Shown here one piece after another: positions 23,174 to 34,668 of a stretch of DNA of 64,000 nucleotides. Under the pieces are notes generated by a model, which was not told the origin of the DNA, did no database searches, and worked only from the letters and a program-made list of their open reading frames with translations. The stretch spans positions 42,093,686-42,157,685 of the forward strand of contig NC_083604.1 in NCBI RefSeq assembly GCF_029168945.1, given 5' to 3'. The number at the start of each line of letters is the position of its first letter. Within the stretch, counting starts at the first letter, position 1. Made by a program: the position numbers and the translations under genes. The stretch comes from Cannabis sativa. Lineage: Eukaryota; Streptophyta; Magnoliopsida; Rosales; Cannabaceae.

Positions 23174-23561
23174 CTAGTACCAAGCATCACTCTCTAAACT
23201 ACTAAGAGGTATCTTCAAAACCAAATCCTGATCCCTTTCATTTAACACATCGGAGACAATAGCTTCCTCCCATTCCAAAGAATCAATCTTCATCAAAATG
23301 TCGACAGTGTTCCCAACAAGAGCCGGATGAGAAGATTCAATATATGGATTCACATCAACTTGCAACCATGGATTTGATAAAATATTAATGTGAGTACCAT
23401 TTCCTACTACCCTTCGAACACCTGCCCGAACCAACTCTTGGGCCTCAAAGACACTTTCCAAATGTAGCTAGGATTACTACCCAGAGTAGCAGAAAGAAAC
23501 GATCTTGAAGGAAATAACTGGCTTTAAAAGTTTTCCCCATCAAGCTATCCCCACAAGTAAG
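23174..23561 (-). pseudogene. LINE region between RT thumb and zf-RVT, up to the gypsy insertion
   Basis: The minus frame 23174-23461 (ELVRAGVRRVVGNGTHINIL..) matches the RRxVGNGxxxxxxxDPW stretch of plant L1 proteins. Upstream, 23462-23561 reads FKASYFPSRSFLSATLGSNP in a continuing frame. Across the gypsy element it joins LLAKQGCRLLT, encoded at about 29847-29880. Confidence 0.8.
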
Positions 23562-24807
23562 TGTTGCGAAAATTATTAATTACTACGCAAGTGCACGCAA
23601 TCAAGTAGTATACTCACGCAAGTGAGGTCGAACCACAGGGAATTGGATTAATTACTACTAAACTATACTTATAATTCTATTTGGCAAATCAAAAGTATTT
23701 ATGATTAAAAAAGGAAGAAAGAAATTCAAGAAACTTAAAGAAACAAGTGAATATTAATCAAGATGAGAGAATAGGGAGACGAATCCTGTTGTTAAGTTAC
23801 CAATGTTAATGTCTAATTGCTATCCTTCTCTTGAAGTGAATGACAGATTATAAATTAACCTAGCTCTTTTCAGATCTTCTAGGTTCTAAATCTCATGCTC
23901 TCTAATTAATCTCTTAATTAAATTAACATGAAATCAGCATTAAGCAATAATCTAAATGTCACAAAGGCTATGTAAATACTTTCGTTTCACATCAAAACCT
24001 AGACTATCCAATTTTAGCATTCTCAATTCTCACTTTTCAGATTTCGAATTGAGATCATAAAACATGTAAAAGGTGATCAATCTTGCACATGGAAATTAAA
24101 CACAAATATGAATAGTGTTCACAATCAAGATGGAGGAATGGCAATTATTCATTAACTAGGAAAAACTTAAACAACATTCATCATTCTCCCTAAATAGGAG
24201 TTTAGTTCAAAACATCCATAATCAAATCCATAATTAACATTGAAATAGAAAAGAACATAGAAAAATTAAAGAGAAAAGAAAGAACTAGTTGAAGCAATTG
24301 ATCCGGGTCGCCACAAGCCGCTCTTCTAGCCTCCTCCTTTGTTTCTAGGGTTCCAATTCTGAATCCTCCCTAATTTTCACGAACCCTTGCTATTTAAACC
24401 AATTCTCATCTTTAAAATTCGTGAAATTACGAAATTGCCCAAAAATCCCGTCATAAGCGTCCCCGTCGCGACTGGCAAAGCCCCCGTCGCGACGGGGTTA
24501 AACTTTGAAACTTCGAGATCCTCTCTGCCAGTTCCCGTCGCGACTGGCATGTTCCCAGTCGCGACTGGCATGTTCCAGTCCGCGGCCGGCATGTTCCCAG
24601 TCCGCGGCCGGAACGAGCAGCCGACACAAACTTTGGTTTTTCTTCTCGATTCTTTCACCACTTTTCCTCAATTCTTGTACATACTTTCTTTAAACACCCA
24701 AGGACCTGAAACAAAAGAATCAAGCGTAAAATAGCCCTAAAACTAGAAACAAAGAGTGAAAACTAACTGAAAATACGACCCGAAACTTAGACTTATTTTA
24801 GCCTAAC
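23562..24807 (-). mobile_element. 3' LTR of the gypsy element (1246 bp)
   Basis: TGTTGCGAAAATTATTAAT start, GCCTAACA end. The polypurine tract abuts its right side. Confidence 0.92.
24465..24620. repeat. GC-rich palindromic repeats in the gypsy LTR (left copy)
   Basis: About 21-bp units built on the palindrome CCAGTCGCGACTGG / CCCGTCGCGACGGG spaced by CATGTTCC-type linkers. Both strands are open (Pro-Val-Ala-Thr-Gly repeats), which is a by-product of the palindromes. The counterpart lies at 29500-29650 in the other LTR. Confidence 0.8.
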
Positions 24808-24810
24808 AAA

Positions 24811-24822
24811 TTCCCCCAAACT
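24811..24822 (-). other. Polypurine tract of the gypsy element
   Basis: Minus-strand AGTTTGGGGGAA directly before the 3' LTR. Two further copies of TTTGGGGG lie inside the element at 25484-25491 and 26021-26028. Confidence 0.8.
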
Positions 24823-26250
24823 AGATTCTTACTCGCCCCCGAGTAAGGTAAAAAAAAACTAACTACGCTGTCAGATAATCACTACGCTGCTGACTCATGC
24901 TCTGTTTTCTTCCTTGCATAAACTAGAATTTCGATCCTACTAACTCTAACAATTAACTCAAATGCTCAATTTATAACACTATGTACAACTGCAAAAATTT
25001 ATTCAAATGTGAAACATTGCTATAAAAGTTTTACTCTTTCCAACAGTTCCACAGCCCGATAATTCATAAGCTTGCATGCTTACCTTTCTCCACTAATGTT
25101 GACAGTATTCTTTGGAATCATTAAGTCTTTTCAAGGCTTTGGGTAATATGGCTCAGATATTCAGGGTTAGGAAAAAGACAATTTTGGCTCAAGATATCAT
25201 AAGCACACAAACAGAACCCACAAGCTTCTTACTTTTCTTTTTTCTAAGATCCCATAATATTCCCGAATTTACCAAAATTGATAGAAGACATCTCTATTAT
25301 TTTTCAACATCACTGAAAAAAATTTCTCTTTTTTTTTTCACACATATTTTTACTTTTTATTGTGTTTTTTTTTCATCATATTCCATTTTTTTCAGTGACA
25401 TTGAATTACACAATTTTTTTTTTCTTCTCAATCTTACAAGTTTTTCTCCCTCTCACTATTTCCTCACACTAAATGTTTCTCCTCCCCCAAACTAATTATG
25501 TAGCTTATGATATCATGGATAAAATGGTGAAGAAAAATTAATAGTGTGGTTGCAATTTTTTTTTTTAAATCGATGGGTGAAAAACATAGCGAAAGTTTAG
25601 GCTCAAAAGGTTAACTAGGGATACATCTTATTACGGTAGGCTTGAAAGGCTCAAACTATCCAACAAATGCCTAAGTCATATTCCAATTGAACACTATCAA
25701 GGATTTCGTCTCAAAAGAATAAACATGCAAGTTCTAAGCTATCCTGTCAATCTTACCACAACCCATCGTAAAACAATTATAACAATTTTCACAAATTGAG
25801 TATTTACAGATAAACACAGGTTCCTAAGCATCCAAACTAATCCAAAGAGTTAGCATAATCAAGCACACAGTTATTTTATAATTTCAGATCACATCACACT
25901 TGTCAAGATATACAACTATCGTCAAGCTTATTGCCATTCCTTAACTAAAATAAAAAAAAACTAAAATAGATAATTAAAATGCGAAATTAAAGTGCAGAAA
26001 TTTAAAAATTTTAAGTCTCTCCCCCAAACTAAATATGACATTGTCCCCAATGTGCTATTATACTCAAGGTGAGAAGGACTTACCTGAACCCCCATCAGAA
26101 GGGGTTGGGCGGACCCTTTTCATCCAAAAGAGCCCTCTTACTAAATGAAGAAAATTTACCACCAATCCTGTTGATTTTAGAGTTTCGCACAAGAGTAAGC
26201 TCACCTTCAGAACTACCACACATCAATCTTTTCCAATGACGCTGAATCGT
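24823..26250 (-). other. Non-coding region replacing pol in the gypsy element
   Basis: About 1.4 kb with T-rich blocks and no RT, RNase H or integrase motif on either strand. The open frame at 25112-25495 is low-complexity and not recognised. Confidence 0.75.
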
Positions 26251-26256
26251 TCGAAG

Positions 26257-26691
26257 TCACTCTTTAGGCTTTGCTTTCTTCTTATCAGCTTTAACAAAAG
26301 AACCCTTCACCATCTCAATCTTGCAACAGGTAGGAATGTTGGTTGGGGCAAAAACATTAAAATTGACCTCTTCGTCTTGCACTCTCAACTTTAACTCTCC
26401 CTTTTGAACATCTGACAATGCTCGGCCTGTGGCTAAGAATGGTCTTCCCAAAATAATGGGAATAGTTGAATCTTCCTCCATATCAAGAATTAGGAAATCA
26501 GCAAGGAAGATAAACTTACCAACCTTCACCAGTACATCTTCAATTATCCCACGAGGATGAGTCAAAGAACGACCCGCTAGTTGTAAAGTCACTGTTGTGG
26601 GCTTTGCTTTTCCCAATCCTAGCCTTTTGAAGACAGACAAGGGCATTAGATTAATGCTTGCTCCCAGATCACATAGAGCTTTAGTTTCCAC
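26257..26691 (-). CDS. Gypsy aspartic protease (retropepsin-like)
   Basis: A 144-codon frame holds the retropepsin core: ALCDLGASINLMPLSVFKRLG (catalytic D-L-G-A-S in place of the usual D-S/T-G-A-S), then DFLILDMEEDSTIPIILGRPFLATG, where the I-I-L-G-R-P-F-L-A-T-G motif marks the C-terminal beta-hairpin and helix. The variant D-L-G-A is common in Athila-type proteases. It would cleave the gag polyprotein. The frame ends in a lysine-rich tail (KADKKKAKPKE) and a stop instead of continuing into RT, which fits a gag-protease-only element. Confidence 0.85.
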   Translation of the reverse strand: METKALCDLGASINLMPLSVFKRLGLGKAKPTTVTLQLAGRSLTHPRGIIEDVLVKVGKFIFLADFLILDMEEDSTIPIILGRPFLATGRALSDVQKGELKLRVQDEEVNFNVFAPTNIPTCCKIEMVKGSFVKADKKKAKPKE

Positions 26692-26989
26692 CGAACCCCC
26701 TATAGAGCATGGAATATTGAAACTACCCGGATCTTTAAGCTTAGCGGTAGTTTCTTTTGCAAAATGGCGCTACACTCCTCAGTTAATGCCACTGTTTCAT
26801 AGTCCTCCAATTTTCTCTTCTTAGACAATATCTCCTTCATGAACTTCACATAACGGGGCATTTGTTCCAAGGCTTCGGCAAAAGGAATGTTGATGTGTAA
26901 TCTTTTGAAGACCTCTAGAAATTTTGTGAACCGCTTTGTACAGATTGGTCTTTCGGAGTCTTTGAGGATAGGGTATTTTCACATGATGA

Positions 26990-27725
26990 TCAATATTGAT
27001 TGGTGGAGGCCATTGTGGTGGTCTTTGGACTATCGAATCTTCTTATCCGATGATGCTTGAGTTGGTGTTGTTTGATCTTTAATCTCTTCATCCTTGGTTG
27101 TATCATCTCGTGCCCATCATATTTCTTTCCACTCCTTAAGGAAATTGCTTTACATTGTTCTCTTCCTTTTGCATCATTAGTGCTAGGCGAATTTCCTTGA
27201 GCTTGTTTTTCCACTTGAGTAGCCAATTGTTCCATTTTAGTTTCTAGAGTTTTAATAGAGGCTCTAGTTTCCATCATGAATTGGAGCAATAAATCAGCTG
27301 GGATAGTGGAGCCTCCACTAGACCTTTGTTGTTGCACTTGTTGTTGGTTTTGTTGAAATTTGGTTTCTCTGCTGGTAGAACCCCTGTTGGTTGTGCCCAT
27401 AATTATTGTTTTGGGAATAGTTTCCAATGACTTTTGCTTGATCCATTGACAAATCATCCACATCTGCCTGACACTCAGAAAAGTGATGGGGACCTCCACA
27501 TATCTCACAAACCACTTGAGCTTGTTTGGCTTTCACTACGATCAGCTTTGTTAGTGGCCTCAACCGAGCCATCGGCTTTGTAATGGCATCAACCTCTAAC
27601 ACACCCGCTACCTTCTTAGATTGACTCCTTTCAGGTTGTACTTGCTGGTTGTTTAGAGCCATCTCCTCCAATAGATCATACGCCTCATTAGCACTCTTTC
27701 TCATAAAGGCTCCGCCACGCCGCAT
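26990..27725 (-). pseudogene. Gypsy gag C-terminal half with zinc knuckle, frameshifted
   Basis: Two overlapping minus frames (27318-27725 and 26990-27508) split what should be one gag tail. The first has AYDLLEEMALNNQQVQPERS and a knuckle CEICGGPHHFSEC. The second carries the Q-rich stretch and a coiled-coil (MMETRASIKTLETKMEQLATQ). This is the usual Athila-type arrangement after the gag domain. At least one indel separates them. Confidence 0.8.
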
Positions 27726-28455
27726 CTATTAGAGTTCTAGTGTTACCAACCAACCCGGATTATAGAAATTATGAACCAAGCATCCACTTCTCAATACCAT
27801 GATGAGGACACTTTCGATTAAGTCCTTGAACCTCTCCCAAGACTCATAGAGAGACTCATTCTCGACGACGAAATTGTTGATCTCTCCTCGCCGACTTGAA
27901 GACTTTCTTGGGGAAAGAACTTTACGTAAATTTAGTTGCTAAGTCTTTCCATGTTGCTATGGAATTTGGTGGCAAGGAGATTAACCAACTCTTGGCTCTT
28001 TCTCTAAGTGAGAATGGAAACAGTCTCAAACGAATGGCATCATCACTAACTCCATTGACTTTAAAAGTCTCACAAAGTTCCATGAAGTTCGAGAGATGCA
28101 GATTAAGATCTTCAGAAGGGAGGCCACCAAAGGCGGGCGAAGACCGCACCATTTGAAGTATGGCGGTTTGATCTCAAAGTTATTCGCATCCACTTAGGTG
28201 GCTCGATACATGACCGCACTCCCGTCGAGTAGGCGTAATGTAATCTCTCAAGCTACGGCCATTAGCTTGGTCTTCCACGGCACCACCATTATTGCCGTTA
28301 TTTACAACATTCGCATTCACATTAGCAGCCATGATTTCTGTTGTTTCAGCAATTGCTGAAACTCTTTCTTGCCTCTTATTCTTTCGGTTTCTCCTACAAG
28401 TTTTCTCGATTTCAGGATCAACTGGTAATATGACTGCTTGTCCTTGACGGCGCAT
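27726..28455 (-). pseudogene. Gypsy gag N-terminal half (Retrotrans_gag), frameshifted
   Basis: The minus frame 28180-28455 ends in RSLRDYITPTRR, the region that leads into the gag core. The frame 27922-28152 reads [20 protein letters not shown] and [20 protein letters not shown], which is the conserved Retrotrans_gag (PF03732) motif. A stop and frameshifts near 28160 and 27920 separate the pieces. The gag would form the virus-like particle. Confidence 0.85.
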
Positions 28456-28575
28456 ACACTAGGATTCCTGAAATAGATAAAGAAAATATTGCAAGAAAAA
28501 GATTAGTAATTAGCAAGAAAAATAAACCAAAGTAGAAGTTAGTATAATTTTGGGTAATATTAATCTTTATACAAT

Positions 28576-28593
28576 TCCTCGGCAACGGCGCCA
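28576..28593 (-). other. Primer-binding site of the gypsy element
   Basis: Minus-strand TGGCGCCGTTGCCGAGGA, six bases inside the 5' LTR. This is the common form in plant Athila/Tat-type gypsy elements. Confidence 0.85.
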
Positions 28594-28599
28594 AAAACT

Positions 28600-29841
28600 T
28601 GTTGCGAAAATTATTAATTACTACGCAAGTGCACGCAATCAAGTAGTATACTCACACAAGTGAGGTCGAACCACAGAGAATTAGATTAATTACTACTAAA
28701 CTATACTTATAATTCTATTTGACAAATCAAAAATATTTATGATTAAAAAAGGAAGAAAGAAATTCAAGAAACTTAAAGAAACAAGTGAATATTAATCAAG
28801 ATGAGAGAATAGGGAGACGAATCCTGTTGTTAAGTTACCAATGTTAATGTCTAATTGCTATCCTTCTCTTGAAGTGAATGACAGATTATAAATTAACCTA
28901 GCTCTTTTCAGATCTTCTAGGTTCTAAATCTCATGCTCTCTAATTAATCTCTTAATTAAATTAACATGAAATCAGCATTAAGCAATAATCTAAATGTCAC
29001 AAAGGCTATGTAAATACTTTCGTTTCACATCAAAACCTAGACTATCCAATTTTAGCATTCTCAATTCTCACTTTTCAGATTTCGAATTGAGATCATAAAA
29101 CATGTAAAAGGTGATCAATCTTGCACATGGAAATTAAACACAAATATGAATAGTGTTCACAATCAAGATGGAGGAATGACAATTATTCATTAACTAGGAA
29201 AAACTTAAACAACATTCATCATTCTCCCTAAATAGGAGTTTAGTTCAAAACATCCATAATCAAATCCATAATTAACATTGAAATAGAAAAGAACATAGAA
29301 AAATTAAAGAGAAAAGAAAGAACTAGTTGAAGCAATTGATCCGGGTCGCCACAAGCCGCTCTTCTAGCCTCCTCCTTTGTTTCTAGGGTTCCAATTCTGA
29401 ATCCTCCCTAATTTTCACGAACCCTTGCTATTTAAACCAATTCTCATCTTTAAAATTCGTGAAATTACGAAATTGCCCAAAAATCCCGTCATAAGGGTCC
29501 CCGTCGCGACTGGCAAAGCCCCCGTCGCGACGGGGTTAAACTTTGAAACTTCGAGATCCTCTCTGCCAGTTCCCGTCGCGACTGGCATGTTCCCGCCGGG
29601 ACCGGCATGTTCCGATCGCGGCGGCATGTTCCCAGTCGCGACTGGAACAGGCAGCGACACAAACTTTGGTTTTTCTTCTCGATTCTTTCACCACTTTTCC
29701 TCAATTCTTGTACAAACTTTCTTTAAACACCCAAGGACCTGAAACAAAAGAATCAAGCGTAAAATAGCCCTAAAACTAGAAACAAAGAGTGAAAACTAAC
29801 TGAAAATACGACCCGAAACTTAGACTTATTTTAGCCTAACA
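28600..29841 (-). mobile_element. 5' LTR of the gypsy element (1242 bp)
   Basis: Same ends as the left LTR and near-identical body. The main differences fall in the GC-rich palindrome patch (29500-29650), where units are shortened or altered. Confidence 0.92.
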
Positions 29842-30246
29842 GTAAGAAGTCTACAACCTTGCTTGGCTAGTAAAGCTAAATTGAAATCCCTTAAGTCACG
29901 AAAATCCATTTCTCCATTATTTTAATTAGAAGAAAGCTTTTCACAACTCATCCAGTGGATACTTTTATTGTTAGTTGAGCTCCACCAAAATTTGCTAATG
30001 GAATGCTCAATTTCCTAACAAATACCAGCTGGAATGAGAAAGACATTCATGGTATAGGCTGGAAGCGCTTGGACTACTGACTTAATAAGAACTTCCTTTC
30101 CTGCTCGAGAGAGAAACTTGTTGTCCCAACTTTGAATCCGCTTTTGAACTTTATCCTTGTAGTAACTAAATACCACATTTTTGTTCCTTCCAATAGTACT
30201 TGGGAGACCTAAATATTTACTATGCTCAGCTGCTTCATGAATACCC
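29842..30246 (-). pseudogene. LINE segment (RT thumb / connection)
   Basis: The minus strand reads SKYLGLPSTIGRNKN, YYKDKVQKRIQSWDNKFLSR AGKEVLIKSVVQALPAYTMN and FWWSSTNNKSIHWMSCEKLS, the conserved region after the catalytic palm in plant L1 proteins. It sits between the gypsy TSD and the solo-LTR TSD and joins both neighbours in frame. Small shifts are present near 29920. Confidence 0.85.
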
Positions 30247-31720
30247 TGTTGGGAATATTTTACTAGGATCTAGATTTACTAACAAGTATGTTGATTAACA
30301 TCCTAAATATGAATTCTCTAAAACAATGAAATAAACACATAAGGGTTTAGAAAAACCTTACAATGATTCCAGCAGAATATAATGACTCCTTCCGTTCAAG
30401 ATCTCTAGCCCTTGATTCCTTTCTGTAGCAGGGCATTATCAAGATCTGAACCTGGATTTCTTTCTCTCCTTCAGGTTTGGTTACCACCGTCTTACTCACT
30501 ATGATTGAATACTTGACTTGCTATGTGTGGGCACGTTACTCATTCACTCAAGGTTTTGAATATGAAGAACAATGAAGGAGGTGAAATCACAAAGGAAGGA
30601 AATCTCTCATCTAAGTTGGTTGAATAGTCAAGATGACAATAGTTGGATGAGTGAGAGTATCATGTTCCTTTTATAGTGTTTCAACTAGGGTTTAGGGTTG
30701 AATTATATGGATTAAAAAAGAATAAAATATTGGGCAAAAATCACTTCTTGGCCATACACTTTAAAGGGCCAAACTCTAGTTAGATTTTTGCCACTTTATT
30801 TCAACCACTTATTCTTCTTTTCAATAATACTATATTTTCCAATTCAATCCTATAAATGTCAAAACTATTTATTTAATAATTATAATTAATTACTAAATAA
30901 AATTGTCATTTATGTAATTTATTAATTAGACCATGCAAAGTCTCTTAATTAATAAATTGACCCCAAAACCTCTTTTCTTCACAATTAAGCCCTTGCTTAG
31001 TGAAAATTCTTAAATAAGACATAGTCTAATTTTAGAATTATAATTGATTGATTAAAATCAATTAACAGAGTCTGTAAGCAGTATTATCTCAACTAGTGAG
31101 TGGACCATGGACCTATATAACCGAGCTTTCAATAAGTAAATCTAGAATTCACCAAGTAAATTCTCAACTTATTAATTCCGCCTTGCGCCACTATAGATTT
31201 GGAATTGAATACACTCTCAGTTATATAGAATGCTCTATATGTACCACGATATAGATACGTTATGATTATCCATTGTTACAATCCTAATAGTCAAAGATCC
31301 TTTATAGATGATCTACACTGAATAGGGACAAATTTACCGTTCTACCCTTCAATATATTTTATATTTAAAAAAAATTAGCAACCTATAAATGATATTTCAG
31401 TAAACTAATATAAAAACTGAAATGAGATCTCAATCATTTATTTCTATTCAGCCAAGCTCGAAGGAGATCATCGTTTCACTTCTAAATATTTATAGAAGCT
31501 ATAGATTCCATATCTATGATCAGCGCTCCCACTCAATTAAACTACCATGTCCTTAATCTGTATGTCACGAGAAGATCTAATTGGTTGACTTTAACGAACA
31601 AATTGAAGAACATAAATACAACTAAGTTGAACCTAACCATAACAGGATTAAGATCCATAGACCTAAGATCAACCATTGATATTGACTTAGAAAGATATAA
31701 CGGTAAGTTTATGATATATT
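30247..31720 (-). mobile_element. Solo copia LTR in the LINE, part 1
   Basis: Starts TGTTGGGAATATTTTACTAGG after the TSD TACCC (30242-30246). It is related to the Copia A/B LTRs but diverged. The other part is 43541-43945, and together they make about 1879 bp. Copia B is inserted in it at CGGTAAGTTTATGATATATT. Confidence 0.88.
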
Positions 31721-32807
31721 TGTTGGAAATTATTTTACCAGGATCTTAGATCTACTCACAAGTATGTTGATTAACACCCTAAATATGAACTTTCTAAAAC
31801 GATGAAATAAACACATATAAAGTTCAGTAAACCTTACATTGGGTGCAGCGGAATAATATGACACCTTCCGTTCAGATCTCTAACCCTTGTATCCTTTCTG
31901 TCGCAGAGTATTATCAAGATCTGAACCTGGATCTCTTTCTCTGATTCTTTAGTGCTGAAACTCCTTCTTGCTGAAAGTCTTTCTTCACGATCTTCCTCAC
32001 TATGATTGAGGTATCACTTGCTGTGTGTGGGCACTACTCTAATCACTAAGTATTTCGAAATCTTAAGGAAGAAGAGAGAGAGAGAGTGGGCGGCCAGGTA
32101 TAGAGAGAGAAGGCTCAGGTTTTTCTAAATGAAAAGTGTAATTTTCCTGAAGCCTTCACTATCTATTTATAGCATTCCACTAGGGTTAGGTTTGAATTAT
32201 TTGGCATTAAAATAATGAAAATATCAGAGAATAATTCCTATAAAAGTGGCCGGCCATGGCAGTATGGATTTGGGCCTCACTTTTTGCAATTTTTCAGTTT
32301 TATCACTTTTGCATCTGATTTTCTCAAAAATGCCAATTTTCAAATTCAACCATTTAAATGCCAATTCTAACTATTTAATAACTATAAATAATTATTAAAT
32401 AATATTGTCATTTATCATATTTATTAATTGAACCATACAAAGTATCATAATTAACAAATATGCCCCTAAAACTCTTTCTTTACAATTTCGCCCTTACTTA
32501 GTGAAAAATTCACAAATAGACATAGTCTAATTTGAGAATTATAATTGATTAATCAAAACCAATTATATGAGTCTTACAAGAAATATTATCTCAACTAGTG
32601 CGGGGACCATGAGTCTATATAACCGAGCTTCTAATAAGCAGATCAAGAATTTATAACCTAAATTCACTGACTTATTAATTCTTCATTGAATCCACGCATA
32701 GAACTTAGAATTGCACTCTCAGCATATAGAGTGCTCTATATGTTCCACCATATAGACACATCATTAGTTATCCATTGTTATAATCCTAATTTGATCAATG
32801 ATCCTCT

Positions 32808-34668
32808 TGTTGGGTTTTATGCCCTAAATAAAACTCATTTCATATAATCAGATTTACTTATTAATAAAGATCAGAAATAACATTTTATGTTGCATGGTTC
32901 ACATGATTTATTTCATGATTATATGTATATAATGTATGAATTCTTTTTAAGTCCAGTTAATATGAGTTGGTTAAAGATTATAGTGTTGTCAGCACAGTGG
33001 AATATAATCTTTATTATATGTTCAAAAGTAGATTCCCTGATTTGTCAGAACACTGGATTTAGACTGACATGGTATAATCAGCGATAGGTATTCTTACACC
33101 TTGGAAAAGTGTTATGTCCTTTCCAGGACATTGGCAAAGTTTACCAGTATCGGATGCATGGAGTATGCATTGGAATGGACCGATATTGAACTTTGAATTA
33201 GATTTTGAAACTTACCGTAAATATCTATTCAATTCAATATCATAAGTTGATCCTAGATCACATGATCGAAATCCTGATATGGTTAGGCTCAATTTCAAGA
33301 GTGTTACTCGTGTTCTTTGATTTGTTAGTTAAGCCTACTTTTGGGTCAGGGTGATACTTACATTTTGGGAACACGGTAGTACAATTGAGTGGGGGAGCGC
33401 TAACATAAATATGGAATCTATAGCTTCTATTTGGCAAATAGAAGTAAAGGATGATTTCCTTCGAGCTTAACCAAACGAAGATAAATGGTGGAAATCTCAT
33501 TTCACTTAGGTGAAATATCATTTATACAGGGTTAAGTGTTTTAAGGATAAAATACATTGTAGGGTGTTACGGTAATTTAATTCCTGTACAGTGTAAATCA
33601 TCTATATAGAGGATCATTGATCACATTAGGGTTATAACAATGGATAACTAATGACGTGTCTATATCGTGGAACATATAGAGCGTTTCTATATGACTGAGA
33701 GTGCAATTCCAAGTTCTAAGTGTGGATTCAATGAGGAATTAATAAGTTAGGGAATTTACTTGGTAAATTCGGTTCGACTTATTGGAAGCTCGGTTATATA
33801 GACCCATGGTCCCCATACTAGTTGAGGCCATACTGCTTGTAAGACTCAGTTAATTGATTTTAATTAATCAATTAAAATTCTAAAAGTTAGACTATGTCTA
33901 CTTTATGAATTTTCACTAAGCAAGGGCGAAATTGTAAAGAAAAGAGATTTTAGGTTTATTTATTAATTAAGATATTTTATATGTCTAAATTAATAAATAT
34001 ATTAAATGACAATATTATTTGATAATTATTTCCAAGTTATTAAATAATTAGAATTGGCATTTAAAAGGTTAAATTGGAAAATTGGCATTTTTGAGAAAAT
34101 GGAAATGGAAAATAACAAAATGGGAAAGTTGCAAAGTGAGGCCCAATACCCTTTGTATGGCCGGCCCTATGCATGAGAAATACCATTTGTAGTTTCCATT
34201 ATTTTAATGCCATACAATTCTAACCTAAACCTAGAGGGTTTTCTATAAATAGAAAGTGTTGGCTTGAGGAAACTAAGACACACATCTTTGATCATTTTGT
34301 TTCTCTCAGAAAAGCCTCACACGCCACCTTCTCTCTCTCTTTTCTTCTTTGTAATTTCGAAATGCTTGAGTGATGAGTAGTGCCCACACACCTCAAGTGG
34401 TATCTCAATCATAGTATGGAAGACTATGGAATTTCTGCATCAAAGAAGGAGAAAAGAAGATCCAGGTTCAGATCTTGGTGATGCTCTGCTACAGAAAGGA
34501 ATCAAGGGCTAGAGATCTGAACGGAAGGAGTCATATTATTCCGCTGCACCCACTGTAAGGTTTTCTAAGTTTATATGTGTTTATTTTCATTGTTTTAGAA
34601 TTCATATTAGGTTGTTAATCCAACATACTAGTTAGTAAATCTAGATCCTGGTAAAATAATTTCCAACA
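32808..34668 (+). mobile_element. Solo copia LTR, opposite orientation, inside the Copia B LTR
   Basis: TGTTGGGTTTTATGCCC start, ATTTCCAACA end, 1861 bp. The TSD CCTCT is at 32803-32807 and 34669-34673. It is the reverse complement of the same LTR family and has a plus-strand TATAAATA at 34244-34251. No internal sequence remains, so it arose by LTR-LTR recombination. Confidence 0.92.
34244..34251 (+). promoter_or_regulatory. TATA box of the plus-strand solo LTR
   Basis: TATAAATA in the middle of the LTR, at the place equivalent to the TATA boxes of the other family members (for example 42091-42098 on the minus strand). Confidence 0.55.

Larger units (their letters stand above)
23562..29841 (-). 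mobile_element. Non-autonomous Ty3/gypsy element (gag-protease only)
   Basis: LTRs 23562-24807 and 28600-29841 with the TSD GTAAG (23557-23561 and 29842-29846). The minus-strand order is 5' LTR, PBS TGGCGCCGTTGCCGAGGA, gag, zinc knuckle, protease, then about 1.4 kb without coding, PPT, 3' LTR. RT, RNase H and integrase are absent. The gag and PBS fit the Athila/Tat side of plant gypsy elements. LTRs are very similar, with most differences in a GC-rich repeat patch, so the insertion is fairly recent. Confidence 0.92.

Noticed and set aside
24377..24734. Pro-Val-Ala-Thr-Gly repeat proteins on both strands of the gypsy LTR
   Set aside because: They are read from palindromic GC repeats inside an LTR. 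Both strands give the same peptide because the repeat is self-complementary.
25112..25495. 127-residue frame between gypsy protease and 3' LTR
   Set aside because: Phe/Ser-rich low-complexity translation of T-tracts on the strand opposite to the element. No support as a gene.
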